From Rhizomys pruinosus (Eukaryota; Chordata; Mammalia; Rodentia; Spalacidae): DNA of 64,000 nucleotides. This document shows, piece by piece, positions 32,169 through 43,847 of the stretch. Below the pieces are notes generated by a model that saw nothing but the letters and a program-made list of their open reading frames with translations, was not told where the DNA came from and did not search any database. Every line of letters starts with the position of its first letter. Position 1 is the first letter of the stretch. The stretch spans positions 177,573 through 241,572 of the forward strand of contig VZQC01013997.1 in assembly GCA_009823505.1 (NCBI GenBank), read 5' to 3'. The position numbers and the translations under genes were made by a program.

Positions 32169-32760
32169 CAATGTTTTTATTTTTATTAAGTTTTATTTTA
32201 TTGAATTTTTGTGATTTTCATACAATTTAATGGTATTTAGATCCTCTATTCAAACCTCCCTTATTGTCCCCAACCAACTTGATGTACTCTAATATATAAT
32301 ATATAATATATATTAAGGCCTATAGCATCTAATTTCTGTCTCCAAACATCCTTCAGTGTGGGTCCATCCACTAGAGCCTGGTTAACATACCAAGAGTCTC
32401 ATGCTCGAAGGAGACCATCTCTGCCCCTCCCAGCAGCCATCAACACAGAAACCCACAACTGACCAAGAAAGCAAGAGGCCCTGGAGAGTGCTTATCCCTG
32501 AATAGGAACAGGATCGTTGCAGAAGAGGGGACAAAAAGATTCTAAGAGCCAGAGGTGTTGGATGACCACAGGAAGCCACGTTTTCCAGACAGCTGGTCAA
32601 TCACTTATATGAACTCATAGTAACGGTGACAGGATGCACAAGTCCCAAACTACTGTCCCTAATCTCATTCAAATTATCCATTAGTTCTGACATCACTACA
32701 TCAGGCTGAGTGTCTAAAGGCCCAATCCTTTATCACAGTCCAAGCCCAGTGATGCATCTC
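32169..32760 (-). mobile_element. Lx/L1 3'UTR-like sequence, reverse
   Basis: T-rich start ('ttttattgaatttttgtg', 'catacaatttaatgg') and the following 'ggcctatagcatctaatt' and 'gtgacaggatgcacaag' are wording I know from old rodent L1 3' regions. No ORF2 is visible. Confidence 0.5.
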
Positions 32761-33039
32761 TGGGGAGAGAGAGGGCTGGACTCCAACATGTACGTATGAA
32801 GCAATGGTTCACCAGATGAATGGATGACTGCATTTTCTGTCTGACAAATGTACTGAGTTATCTTTGTGGCAGGCATGGTGCAAGACAGTAGGGACAAAGG
32901 CAAATGACAGAAGGTTCTTGTCTTCCCAGAGATTACATTCTAGCCAGCCTTTAACTCAGCCTGTGTGTATCAAATGATCAATGGAGAGGTACAAGTGGTA
33001 TAGTTCATCCGATACAGGATTACTTCACAATAAAAATAA
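32761..33039. other. Intergenic DNA, nothing recognised
   Basis: No gene or repeat recognised. Confidence 0.4.
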
Positions 33040-33162
33040 ATTGAAGCCAAGTGCTATGGTGCTTGCCTATAGTCCAAGCCACTCCAGAGGCTGAGGCAGG
33101 AGAACTGCATCATCCCAGGAGTCTGAAACCACCATCAGCAACACAGTAAGGTTCCATCACAA
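33040..33162 (+). mobile_element. Old B1-type SINE
   Basis: 'gtgctatggtgcttgcctat...gaggctgaggcaggagaactg...acacagtaaggttcc'. Confidence 0.6.
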
Positions 33163-33850
33163 GCACCTAGAAAGATGGCTCACCAGTTAAGGGGACTGGC
33201 TGCTCTTGAACAAGACCCAGGTTCAGTTCCCAGCACTCATGTGTTAGCTAACGACCACCCCTAAATCCAGTTCCAGGAGATCTGAGCCCTCTTCTGTCCC
33301 CTGTGGGCACTTCATGCAGGTACCCTCAGAAATGCCACATGGTTTTGGGTCTAATCAAGAGTCCTTTATTAGCCAGCAGTCAAAGAGGGGATAACTCCTG
33401 AAAGAACTCTTGACCTCAAGGACAAGCAGGGCAGGGTTTATAAAGTTTAAAACCACAATTATTACATCATGTCAGGGGCAAAGCCAATAACTAAAGTTAC
33501 ATCAGATCACCATAGTTACAACCAGGTCAGTTAACAAAGAGGTTTTCAGGTAATTAAAAGTTTCAGTTAAGAAAATAACTTTTTCAAAATTGTAGAAACA
33601 ATGGGCTCCGTGGAGAGGCAGGTATAGCTGGGAAGGAGGGCCTGCGCAATCTGGACACGCTACCAGATGGTACTGGAGGAACAGTGTACTCCCTGAAACG
33701 TTCTGCACCAGATGCTCTGCCTGGCTGACTGCAGTGGGAACAGCTGGGCAAAAGGCAGCTGATGTAAAATAGAAATAGTTTTGCCATTTCAGTCCATACA
33801 TACATGCAAGCAAAGCGCTCCTATGCATAAAAAATAAAAATAAATAAAAT
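33163..33850 (+). mobile_element. B3 SINE split by an LTR
   Basis: The head (33163-33325, 'tagaaagatggctcaccag' to 'cacttcatgcaggta') and tail (33784-33850, 'catacatacatgcaagcaaag' to 'aaataaaaataaat') form one B3 interrupted by LTR-like sequence. Confidence 0.75.
33326..33783 (-). mobile_element. LTR-like insertion, reverse
   Basis: On the minus strand a TATA box (CTTTATAAACC, plus 33434-33446) is followed about 70 bases on by AATAAA ('tttatt' at 33365-33370), the arrangement of U3-R. Because B3 parts flank it exactly, it is an insertion. I cannot fix TG...CA ends or a duplication. Confidence 0.6.
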
Positions 33851-33999
33851 ATTTTGTAAAGAAGATCTCATCACAGAGCTGGTGATCCCAGCACTCAAGA
33901 AGTCAAGATGGAGCTGGTGATCCCAGAACTTTTTGGAGGAAAAAAAAAAATTAAAGGGAACAATAGCAACAAAAAAGACTTGCTCAAAGAACTTACCCA

Positions 34000-34590
34000 A
34001 ACAGTAAACTTCTACATCAAAAAAGTAAAAAAAAAAAAAAAAAAGATTTGAGAAAAAGATACAAGACAGTACTTAACATGTAAGGCAGAATGCATGAGTA
34101 TGGGGGTGGAGCATGGATGGGGGTCGGACATAAACTTGATTAAGAAATATTGTATGGGGGCCTGAAGAGATGGCTCAGAGGTTTAGAGCACTGACTGCTC
34201 TTGCAGAGGACTTGAGTTCAATTCCCAGCACCTGGAGGCTAAGAACTATCTTTAATTCCAGTTCCAGGGGAATCCGACACCCTCTTCTGACCTCCAAGGC
34301 ATTGCACGACATGGGTGCACCTACGTACATGTAGACAGTACACTCATACACATAAAAAAATTTAAAAAATAGCTGGGTGTGGTGGCGCACACCTTTAATC
34401 CTAGCACTTGGGAGCCAGAGGCAAGCTGATCTTTCTGAGTTCAAGGCCAGCCTGGTCTACAGAGTGAGTTCCAGGACAGCTGGGGCTACAGAGAGACCCT
34501 GTCTCGAAAAGACCAAAATAAATAAATAAATAAAATAAATATTGTATGAAAGGCACAAAAACTCAATAAAAATTTAAGAAAAAAAAAGAT
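34000..34590 (+). mobile_element. L1 3'-end piece hosting a B3 and a B1
   Basis: 34070-34157 and 34534-34590 ('gggggtggagcatggatg', 'caataaaaatttaag') look like one L1 3' tail. It is interrupted by B3 (34158-34365) and B1 (34372-34515). 'aaatattgtatg' occurs at 34146-34157 and again at 34538-34549, the duplication around the pair. Confidence 0.7.
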
Positions 34591-34779
34591 TCCATCACAA
34601 AAAAGTTTAAATCGCAACAATTAAATTTGTTCTGCATATACAGTAGATAAACCTTGAAAGCAAAACAAAAAGAGGGCAAGGCAGGAGGAGTCAGACTGCA
34701 CGGCGGCCAATCCGGTGGGGCGTCAGTAGGAAAGGGTGGGCCATGGGTGTAGCATTTCTTCTGGGGATGTTAGTAGTTT

Positions 34780-34870
34780 CTAGGCTGGGGATATAGCTCA
34801 GAGGGTAGAGTGCATGCCCACCACCCACCAGGCCCAGAGTTCAATACAGGACAGAGAAAGAAAAAGAAAG
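34780..34870 (+). mobile_element. ID SINE
   Basis: 'ggctggggatatagctcagag' through 'ccagagttcaatacaggac' with an A/G-rich tail. It is tRNA-Ala-derived wording but not a functional tRNA gene. Confidence 0.75.
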
Positions 34871-36207
34871 AAGAGGAAGGAGAAGAAGGGAAAGTTAATA
34901 AAAAACTAAACATAAAATCAGGGTGTGGTGGTTACACAACTCTGTGAAGAAACCAAAGACCACTGAATCACATTCTTCGAGTAAATCGTGTAAGTGTTGA
35001 GCTCAGGCTGTGCCCTGCTCTAAGTCACTTCATGCTTGATAGAACCGAGGGTTTTCAGGCTGTGCACTGCCCGCAGAAGATTCCATTTTATAAGCAGCTT
35101 TTGACTCCTTTTTTTTTATTCCATTTTGAGGGAGAAGGATGACCACGGCCCAGGGTGGACCCAGAAACCTCACCATCTGTCAGACTCCACCCACCCAGCA
35201 CGGACTGATAAATAACTTTTTACTGGGAACAGACAGAGAGCCATCCTGTAAGTTTATGGGCATGAATTGAGATGATAGAAGTGCATGGGTATATTCAAAT
35301 CATATGATGGAACCACAAACAGGAACTTATCTGACACCCCAGACCAACACCTGGACCACATAGAGTAGTGGACACCCAGCATTGGCATTGCATAGCCCCA
35401 TGCAACCTAGCCTCTCCTATCTAGTGTGTGCATGAAGGATCATTGGCATTGCATGGCCCTGTGCAACCTAGCCTCTTCTATCTAGTGTGTGCATGAAGGA
35501 TCCAGGTTCCTGGAGCTGTGGATTCACCTGGTGCCCCATGTTGATGCAGCACACCCCGCTGCCTGCCTGTCTCCCTGTTTGTCCTTCTGGACCCGACCTT
35601 CTGCTTCCTGCTCCAGACTGGTTTGGCTTTTCAGCTAGCAGCCAAACTCAACAGCTTTGCTCTCAAATCTGACTGCAGCAGGCGGCTGCTAGCCCTGGTC
35701 TGGTTTTTATCTTATCAGTGCACACTTGTGCAGTCTGCATCTGAAACCTCTTGAACTCTGCTACAGCCACTTTAACTTGTATTCACTCTATAACCCATAT
35801 ATGTGTGCATATATATGTGTATATATCCATATAGAAAGAGAACTATTTGATATGGTTTGTGTGATATGTTAATATTAGTAATTAAGACTTGTACCAGCCA
35901 GGCAATATGAAAAATTGTTCTTACTGAAACTTCTAAACCTTATGGATTGTTATTCAATACGTTTTGACTTGTGAAAAGGCACAGATGCGTTTGTCTATGT
36001 TTCTATAATGGCGTGCTCACAGAAATACATAAATGATTAGCAACGAAGGAAAGGACACTAGAGTAAGAAACAGCCGGGCTAGGAACCCAGCCTGAACTGA
36101 GTTAATTAATTAATTTGTACTGTTATGATGAGTCATTTAATCTCTTCACAACTCAGTTTGCTTGGACTTTCATTTCTTTGTTTTTTTGTCATTAAGGTTA
36201 GGAAAGG
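34871..36207. other. Intergenic DNA with a 61-bp tandem duplication
   Basis: Mostly unique. Contains the duplication at 35381-35502 and, at 36085-36175, weak MIR-like wording ('gtcatttaatctcttcaca'). No gene seen. Confidence 0.45.
35381..35502. repeat. 61-bp tandem duplication
   Basis: Two adjacent copies starting 'attggcattgcat' and ending 'gcatgaaggatc' (35381-35441 and 35442-35502), differing at only about four bases, so recent. Confidence 0.9.
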
Positions 36208-36625
36208 AGGGGCTGGAGAGGGGGCTCAGGGGTTAAGAGCACTTGCTGTTCTTCCAGAGGACTCTATTTGATTCCCAGCACCCGGGGCAGCTCTGTTGCC
36301 CTCTTCTAGCTTGCAAAGGCACCACACACACACACAGATAGAAATGCAGGCAATCAAAACACTTGCACAAAAACAAAACAAACAAGTCATTTTTTTAAAA
36401 GATTAGGAAAAGAAAGGCTGAAGAGCAGCCTCAGCAGTTAAGAGTACTGGCTGCATTACAGAAGACTGGGGTTTGGTTCCCAGCACCCACATGGCAGCTA
36501 ACAACTGACAGAAACTAGTTCCAGCGGATCCAATTCCCTGTTCTGGCCGCCATGGGCACTGAACACATGTGGTACAGTTACATGTATGCAGGCAAAACAA
36601 TCATATACAAAAAAATAATTAAAAT
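36208..36625 (+). mobile_element. Two B3 SINEs in tandem
   Basis: 36208-36375 ('ggggctggagagggggctcag') and 36413-36625 ('aggctgaagagcagcctcag' to 'aatcatatacaaaaaa'). Confidence 0.85.
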
Positions 36626-36854
36626 ATTATTTTAAAAGATTTGAAAGGAGTACCTTTCCTGGATTGGGAGCATATTAGATGAGATTAGCATGTTCAGGCT
36701 GGTATGTCCATAGACGACTAGAGATCTATTAGAGGAGACAAATGAATCACCATAAATTCAGTGCCCAGCACCAAAAGTATAGTCTGCTTTTCCCAGAATG
36801 CTCCTGTGCCTTCCCAGCCTCATAAATATGGAATAAAGGCCAGTACCCATTTCC

Positions 36855-37092
36855 ACTGAGGTCAGAAGAGGGCAATAGATCCCCTGGAACTGGAGTTATG
36901 GATGGTTGTTAGCCACCATGTGGATGCTGGAAACTAAAACCGAGTCCTCTGCAAGAGCAGACAGAGCTCTTAACCGATGAGCCATCTCTCCAGCCCAGAC
37001 GTCTAACTTTTTTCATGTGAGTTCTGGAGTTTGAACTCGGGTCCTAGCACTTGTAAGATAAGTACTTAGTGACTGAGCTGTCTCTCCAGGCT
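36855..37092 (-). mobile_element. B3 SINE plus B2/B3 remnant, reverse
   Basis: 36855-36998 is a reversed B3 without its tail. 36999-37092 repeats the 5' third in a diverged form ('gaactcgggtcctagcac', 'gagctgtctctccagg'). Confidence 0.75.
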
Positions 37093-37664
37093 CCTTTCCC
37101 TATTTTGAGCTCACTTCCTCTCCTGCCCTATATCCAAATGCAGGCAAATGATTCACCCTACCTGCATCTGATCTTGACTCTCGTCTTTGCCTTGTGTCCA
37201 TACATGTCTCTATAACCCTTAGTCTGATAAGTTCTAAGCTGTACTAGGTGCTGGGTTCATCGCCATTGTTTCAAGTCCCTTGAATCCAAGTCCAGGCATG
37301 GAATATTTCCTTTTAAACTGATAATCTGGGGACACCCTGCTATCCCCTAATGCCCTCGACATCATCCCAGGAATTCAGTCTCCAAACCTTCACGCAGTTC
37401 ATGTTCATAGACAGCAGTTGGCATGGAAGGGAAAGACCTGAGCGGCCTGCATCCAGTTACCACCGGTCTCCGGGACTACGTCTCAGAAGGGCCCAGGCCA
37501 CCCTCATTGTCTCTCATTCACTCTTCATTAAACCTCTGTGGATTACCGTTATCCCTGCTTTTAGTCTTCTGCGCCCTAATCCTCTTGGCCCAGATGGTAA
37601 GTAATCTTCCTAGATTTCTATTCTGGTTGGGTTGTTCCCCTGCTTTCAATTCAGTGTAATGTGT
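37093..37664. other. Intergenic DNA, nothing recognised
   Basis: Overlapping open frames 37350-37659 show no domain. No splice-site pairs support an exon. Confidence 0.4.
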
Positions 37665-37845
37665 TGGCTGCGCTGGTGCAGGGTTTGTATTCCCAGCACC
37701 TGGAAGGCAGGATCAGAAGATTCACGAGTTGAGGCCAGCCCGAATTCTGTAACAGGCTGTTAGGAATGTAACTCCATGGTAGATGGCACAGCCCAGCACA
37801 TACAGAGCCCTGGGTGTGATCTCCAACGCTCCTTGTCCACGTGAC
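37665..37845 (+). mobile_element. B1 and ID remnants
   Basis: 37665-37760 is an old B1 ('attcccagcacctggaaggcag'). 37760-37845 has ID-like wording ('catacagagccctgggtgtg'). Confidence 0.45.
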
Positions 37846-37917
37846 GTTGGGCTGTTCAGTTCCACTTTCGTTCATCGTGCCCCTTCAGGCTTCCCTGCAA
37901 CACACCCTTGTTAACGA

Positions 37918-38090
37918 CCAGTGGTTCTCGACTGGGAGCGATTTTGTCCCCCAGGAGACACTGAGCAATACACACAGACACTTTTCCTAACCCCCAGGAG
38001 AGTTGTTCAGGATAATGCACAGGATAAATCTCCAGCAAAAACATTTGTCTGACTCCACATGTCAGCAGTGCCGAAACCCAGCTTACCAAC
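37918..38090 (+). mobile_element. hAT-Charlie-type MER fossil
   Basis: 'accagtggttctcgactggg', 'gattttgtcccccaggagac' and 'gataatgcacaggataa' follow a pan-mammalian non-autonomous hAT DNA transposon (MER5/MER20 group; exact member uncertain). Confidence 0.65.
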
Positions 38091-38144
38091 CCACGCAGCA
38101 CGCTCTGCACTATTCCTATAATTATTGTATATAAACGTTAGCCA

Positions 38145-39040
38145 TCTCTTCTAGCTTGGTTTTTTTCTCTTGCTGTGAGGAAACACTCTAACCAAAACCA
38201 AAGTTTATTTGACTTCCACTTCCGGATCATACTGTCACTGAGGGAAGTCGGGGCAGGAACCCTAGCAGAGACCATGGAGGATGCTGCCTGCTGACCCGCT
38301 CACTGTCTCACACACAGCTAGTTTTTTAAATATATTTTTTATTGATGTTTTATGTACTTCATACCTCATTTTTCATTTCTGTTCAGGAATATTCCTCTAT
38401 CCCTTCCCCCCACCCCACCCCATCCCATCCCAGATCATGCATTCTGCCATAACTGTCCTGCATCTTTCTCTTAGTCTTTTTTTTTTTTTTTTGCTCAGGA
38501 ATTCACATTTTCCTCCATTAATTTCATATTGTTCTAAAATATGGATACACACTCTCCACCCATATACAGTAATTACAGAGTCTGAAAATAATTGGTGGGT
38601 GGATTCTAAAGCCCATTGAGAGATTCACATTATAACAACATAGTTGCTTTCAGATAAACAAAAATATAACCATACTGCCATTCAGCTTGCCTTTCGTCTG
38701 GGGGATTTGGTGTTAGCATCCACAAATGAGGGAAATCATTCTCCATTTGTCTTTCTGGGACTGTGTCATCTCAATCAGCACAATGGCTTCGAGCTCCATC
38801 CATTTACCTGCAAAGTTCATAATGCCATCCTTCTTTACTGCTGAATAGTACTCCATTGTGTAGGTGTACCAAATTTTTGTCATCCACTTGTCTGTTGAGG
38901 GGCATATGGGTTGGTTCCAGCTCTTTGCTATTGTGAAGAGAGCAGCTAGCTTTTTATACAGCTCAGAACCACTGTCCTGATGGTGTGCCCACAGTAGCCT
39001 GGGCATCCCCAAATCAATCCTCATTCAAGACACTCCCTTA
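38145..39040 (-). mobile_element. Rodent dispersed repeat (URR1/RMER1-like), split by L1
   Basis: Left part 38145-38328 ('ctcttgctgtgaggaaacac', 'gagaccatggaggatgctgc') and right part 38943-39040 ('tcctgatggtgtgccc', 'catggcaacaggtcaatctg') flank the L1 at 38329-38942. Confidence 0.7.
38329..38942 (-). mobile_element. L1 3' end, reverse, 5'-truncated
   Basis: The minus strand 38942-38713 encodes the end of L1 ORF2 (ALFTIAKSWNQP, then YTYTMEYYSAVKKDGIMNF, to a stop), followed by about 380 bp of 3'UTR. It is flanked by a 14-bp duplication with one mismatch (38315-38328 and 38943-38956). The fragment cannot move by itself. Confidence 0.92.
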
Positions 39041-39500
39041 TAGACATGGCAACAGGTCAATCTGATTAAATTCTTCGTGGGAGGCAGCTGGGGGCTGTGC
39101 TGGTGTCCGTACAGACGTGCAGCTTTCCGTGTGGAAGCATGATGTCCTGACTAGGTTTTATTATCAAGTTGATACAGCTAGAGTATTCTGGGAAGAGAGC
39201 ACCTCCCATGAAGACTCGAGCTTGGGTCTTCTGCAAGAACAGTATGCACTCTTCACCACTGAGCCATCTATCCAGGCTGTTGGATGGTTATATTTGAGGC
39301 AAGTTTTACTACAAGGGTAGCCCCACCCCTGGCCTAGAAATTACTATGTAGCCCAGGTTGCCTCTAACTCATCTTAACTGACCACACTCCTGCCTGTGCC
39401 TTTCCTGGGTTTTGTTTTGTTTGTACGTTGTTTGTTTTTATTTTTATTGTGAGACGGGGTCTCCTGTAGTCTAGGTTGACCTTCAACTTTTGATTCTCCT
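39041..39500. other. Worn SINE remnants
   Basis: 39215-39280 is a reversed B3 end ('cttcaccactgagccatctatcc'). 39330-39420 and 39440-39500 are reversed B1 scraps ('atgtagcccaggttgcc', 'gagacggggtctcctgtag'). Confidence 0.5.
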
Positions 39501-39680
39501 TCCTTTACTGTACAAATGACTTTTATCTAACTTGTAACCAAAGACCTTTTGAGATTATTTAACACCTCAGCTTGCTTGTAATGTAAACAAGCTTACTAAG
39601 CCTAGGGCTCCTCTTGTAGCCTGGATATAGAGCATTAATCCTCATGACCCTTCCTTGCTTTTGACCTAGAACAGTGTATG

Positions 39681-39685
<5 letters not shown>

Positions 39686-39720
<35 letters not shown>
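39686..39720. repeat. (GT)n microsatellite
   Basis: About 17 uninterrupted GT units. Confidence 0.93.
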
Positions 39721-39721
<1 letters not shown>

Positions 39722-40259
39722 CACAGACACACATAAACCATAAAAGCTTTATTTTTGGAAATATTGAAAGATCGGAAAAATAAAATATCTATAATTTCAA
39801 GATTCAGAACCCCCATTATTAATAGCTTGGTCATTACTTTGGAAGATTTTGCTTTTTTGTCTATTCTCTCTATGTATTTGAGACCACAGTGTACATAATT
39901 TGCTTTGACTTGCCCCAAGCCTCCATTTTTCAATTCAAGATGGTTTCTGTACCATCACTAACTTTATCATTCTGGCCTGCCCCACCTTCTTGTCAGTCAG
40001 ATTTAAGAGCTGAACGGAATCCATTCCCAGCCCTATGAAGCAGAAATGATAACACAGCTTTTTTAATGGCCTCAGATCTTTATTAAGTCAACAGAATACC
40101 TCTTGGCTCTGAGCTACAGGCAGTGGGATTCCACGCAGACATTCCACTAGTCTGGATGCTCCACAGTGATTCTTGTGTAAGTTAGAAAGACATGTAAATC
40201 CTACAATTTTCTCTTTTTATTATTTTCTTTACTCTTTAAACAATTGTTTTCCTTTGCTT
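39721..40259. other. Intergenic DNA, nothing recognised
   Basis: AT-rich, no gene or repeat recognised. Confidence 0.4.
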
Positions 40260-40449
40260 ATTTTTACTTTATGTGTAAGTGCACCACATGCATGCAATGT
40301 CTAGGGAGCCCAGAAGGGGGCATAGGATTCCCTGGAACTAAAATTCCAGATGGTTGTTAGCCATCATGTAGGTGCTGGGAACCAGATCTGGGTCCTCTGC
40401 AAGAGCAGCCAATACTCTTAGCCACTGAGTCATATCTCCCCCTTCTGAT

Positions 40450-40496
<47 letters not shown>

Positions 40497-40608
40497 TTTG
40501 ATCTTTCCGTAGCCCCAGTTGGCCTGGAACTTGATATGTAGACCAGGTTGGACTCTGTCTCACAGAGGTCCACCTGCCTCTGCCTATCGAGTGCTGGGAT
40601 TAAGGCCT
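40260..40608 (-). mobile_element. B3, (TTTA)n and B1, reverse
   Basis: 40260-40442 is a reversed B3. 40450-40500 is a TTTA microsatellite, probably the expanded tail of the reversed B1 at 40501-40608 ('gtagccccagttggcctgg'). Confidence 0.8.
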
Positions 40609-40677
40609 GTTCATTCTTTTATTCATGGCTACCTGCCATCTATTTAAAACATGAGGAAGGTTTTCATAAACTGGTCT

Positions 40678-41003
40678 ATTCATTTCTTTTCTGTTGCTCT
40701 GATAAAACACCAGGACCCTTTATGAGCAAGGCAAGTTTAAGAGGAAGACTATTTAGTTTCCGGTTCCAGATGGTTCCCCATGGCAGGGAAGGATGGCTGC
40801 CTAAGTGGCTGGAGCAGAAAGCTAAGCACTTGAATCTTCAAGCAGGAGCAGGAAGCAGGGCAAGACTGACTGGAGGTGGGCAAGCTGTATTCTCTCAAAT
40901 CCTGCCCCTCATGAAGCACTTCCTTCAGCACGGCCACGCCTCCTAAAGGCTCCATGACCTCCATAAACACTGTCACAAACTGAGGACTGAGGACCCCCCC
41001 CAC
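40678..41003 (-). mobile_element. MaLR-type solo LTR, reverse
   Basis: 'cttttctgttgctctgataaaac...gctggagcagaaagct...aagcacttccttcagcacggcc...actgaggactgaggacc' follows the ORR1-like order in a more diverged form. Confidence 0.65.
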
Positions 41004-41514
41004 CCCGTTGTTTTTTGATTGCTTATGGAGAGAGCTGTTTGGTTGCCTGCAGAAGCACGCATGTGGAGAGGGCTGGTTGCCTACTCCTCACCCTGAGAGC
41101 AGTCTTGGAAGCAAAAGTTATCCATTTAGGCAGGGCCTGACTGCAAACTGACAGAAACTGTGAGGTGAGAAATGTTTAATATCCGGGCCTCTAAATCTCA
41201 GGCAAGTTTGCTTCTCAGTCACAGGTAATTCGTCAAGAAGCCTAAACAGTAGAGTCCTTGAAGAGCCCAGAATCCCTAGGTTTTTAGTCTAACAGTTGAC
41301 ACCGTTGAACCTGGTGTGTTTGAAACAGTGTTTTACTTTTCTCCTCACTGGAACCAAATGCCTGGCAGAACCAACTCAACAGAGGAGGATTATTCTGACT
41401 CCTGGCTTACAAGGTGATCAGTTCATCATGGCAGGGAAGGCATGTTGGCATGATGGTGGAATGGACGGTGGCAAGTGGATCTCCTGTCCATGGCTGCTGG
41501 AGCATGTGGCTAGG
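41004..41514. other. Intergenic DNA with an LTR-like stretch
   Basis: 41320-41500 ('cagttcatcatggcagggaag') resembles a rodent LTR-like repeat. No gene; the 108-codon frame at 41296-41622 lies across it. Confidence 0.4.
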
Positions 41515-42006
41515 CTAATTTATCTTTCAACACCCTGTGCCAGATACTCTGTGAGTAGTTTCATAATGGAAAAGGTCATGTCAAATATGTGCTTCAATCC
41601 CTATGTCATAAAAGGAGGGTGAGGACCATATTTGTGCATCATTAATCCATTAATTCCCAGTCAGGAAAAATTCAAACATGTTTGTCTTGTCTTTTATGTT
41701 AGACATCTGATTCAAATATATATAGCTGCATACATACAGAGAATAAATACCTCTTCCATTTAAAGTAAGATACCAGTGTGACTAAGATCTGGTATTCTAG
41801 AGTATGGAAAGGGAATCACTAAAAAAAGCAGTTTCGATGCTGGGTGTGGTGGCACACACCTGTAATCCCAGCACTTGGGAGGCATAGGCAGGTGGATCTC
41901 TGTGAGTTCAAGACCAGCCTAGTCTACATAGTAAGTTTCAGAACAGTGGAGACCCTGTCTCAAAAAGACAAAAAAAAAAAAAAAAGCAGTTTTGGAAGTT
42001 ACTCGA
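41515..42006 (+). repeat. Duplicated segment, copy 1 (interrupted by B1)
   Basis: 'gtgccagatactctg', 'agtttcata', 'cattaattcccagtcagga' and 'gaataaatacctcttcca' recur in order at 43848-44190. Copy 1 alone has a B1 (41837-41977) with the duplication 'aaaaagcagttt' around it, so that B1 came after the duplication. Confidence 0.75.
41837..41977 (+). mobile_element. B1 SINE
   Basis: 'gctgggtgtggtggcacac' to an A tail, inside duplicated copy 1. Confidence 0.9.
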
Positions 42007-42465
42007 GGGGCTGGTAAGATGGCTCAGTGGTTAAGAGCTCTGGCTGCTCTTGCAGAAGTTTCGATTCCCAGCACCTACATGGCAGATAGCAGCTGTATAT
42101 AACTCCATTTCCAAAGGATCCAACTCCTTCTGACCTCCATAGGCATTGCATGACATGGGTGCACTTACATGCATGCAGGCAATACACTCATACACATACA
42201 ATAAAACAATACCAGCACTAGGGAGGCAGAGGCAGGTGGATCTTTGTAAGTTCAAGGCCACCCTGGTCTATGTAGCGGATTCCAGGCCACCTGAGGCTAC
42301 AGGAAACCTTTTTTGTGTGTGTGTCTTTTTTGAGACAGGGTCTCCCTGTAGCCCCAGCTGTCCTGGAACTCACTCTGTAGACCAGGCTGGCCTTGAACTT
42401 ACAAAGATCTGCCTGCCTCTGCCTCCCAAGTGCTAGGATTAAAGGCGTGCACCACCATGCTTGGC
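42007..42465. mobile_element. B3 plus two head-to-head B1 elements
   Basis: Forward B3 (42007-42212), forward B1 part (42213-42305) and a complete reverse B1 (42315-42465). The facing B1 copies, about 10 bp apart, could form a hairpin of roughly 90 bp per arm in RNA. Confidence 0.88.
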
Positions 42466-43094
42466 ACAGGAGACCATTTTAAAAGACAAATAACTAAATA
42501 ATTAGGTAATTAATTAAATGGAATATTTCTAAAAAGCTACCTGAGTGTAGTTCTCCTGTGGACAGTGTATATCATAGGGAGAGTACACTGTCCATCAGGG
42601 AAATACATTGCACATAGGGGAAACACTGCCCATAGGGGGTCACGTCACTACATCTGCCTGCTAGGCCCCACATCCAAAAGTTCCACATCTTCCAGAAACA
42701 GCACTACCACCTGAGGACTGTATGTTCAGACACGCGCATCTGTGGGACCTCACCAATCGCTTACAGTGGTCTTTTACACAGAAGTTCATTGCACCCTCAT
42801 CTGACAATGTCGCTGTCACCATTTCACTCATAAGGAGACTGCTGTGGAGGAAGAGTATCTCCCGAGCCCTGAGTCTAGGGTGAGCTGCTGCCGACCAGGG
42901 CAAATGAACACGGGTCTGTGGGAAAGTGAGGCGGGGATCAAGGGCACCTGTGGCTACAGGCCTAAAGCTTGCTAAGTGGAATATACAGGAACTAAGTAAG
43001 TTTCCCAACCCTATCTGTAGCAAGAGTGACTAGCCATCTCTGGGGAAACCTCACTGATTTGACAGGAAGGGAATCAGAAAACCGGATTGTCGTG
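42466..43094. other. Intergenic DNA, nothing recognised
   Basis: 42550-42640 has loose internal repeats of 'cactgtccat' and 'cataggg'. The 120-codon minus frame at 42661-43023 has no recognisable domain. Confidence 0.4.
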
Positions 43095-43372
43095 GTGGTT
43101 AGTCATCATTAAGTTAACTGGACTTAGCGTCACCATGGAAATGTATCTGTTAGCAGAAATGCTTAACGGAGGAGGGAATTACCCTGAATGTGGGTGGTAC
43201 CATCCCAGGGCCTGGGTCCCAGAATGAATGAAAAGCTACCTCACACGCCCCTGGCCACCATATCTTGCCTTCCCTTCCCTGCTGTGATGGACTACACCCT
43301 CAAACTGAGCCAAAATAAGCTTCCTTAAGTGGTTCTGTCAGGTATTCTGTCATTGACATAATATGTGATACG
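43095..43372 (+). mobile_element. Rodent LTR-like dispersed repeat
   Basis: 'ctgaatgtgggtggtaccatcc', 'ctgtgatggactacaccctc' and 'aaataagcttccttaagtgg' follow a common muroid repeat whose name I cannot give safely. Confidence 0.55.
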
Positions 43373-43388
43373 TGGCCATCAGAACTCC

Positions 43389-43546
43389 TTTTTTTTTTTT
43401 TTTTGTCTTTTTGAGACAGGGTCTCCCTGTAGCCCCAGCTGTCCTGGAACTCTCTATGTAGACCAGGCTGGCCTTGAATTCACAGAGATCTGCCTGCCTC
43501 TGCCTCCTGAGTGCTGGGATTACAAGCGTGCACAACCATGGCAGAC
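43389..43546 (-). mobile_element. B1 SINE, reverse
   Basis: T tail, 'gagacagggtctccctgtag' to 'gtgcacaaccatggcag'. Confidence 0.92.
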
Positions 43547-43847
43547 CCCCCCTTTTTTTTTTACTTTTTGTTTTGTTTTGGAATTCTTCTCTGATGCTGT
43601 TTACTTTAATGTCTCCATAGGCAACAAAGGCACTTGGGAAAAATAAAGTCCATTAATGCGCATGAGAATACAGATGTCTTATTAGGATCTCCTAACCCTT
43701 ATAATAGTTTCTTGCCCAACTTCTATTTCTGTTTCCTGATGTCAGGACTAGAACTTCTTCCAGAAACTTCTTTCATGTACCAATGACAAAAATCTATCCT
43801 GGCAATTTTGGCATGTTGAGAATGAATGCCTAGATTTCCTCTCAGGG

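Noticed and set aside
34780..34870. tRNA-like sequence
   Set aside because: It is an ID SINE with an A-rich tail; it lacks a complete cloverleaf and is one of several such copies in the window.
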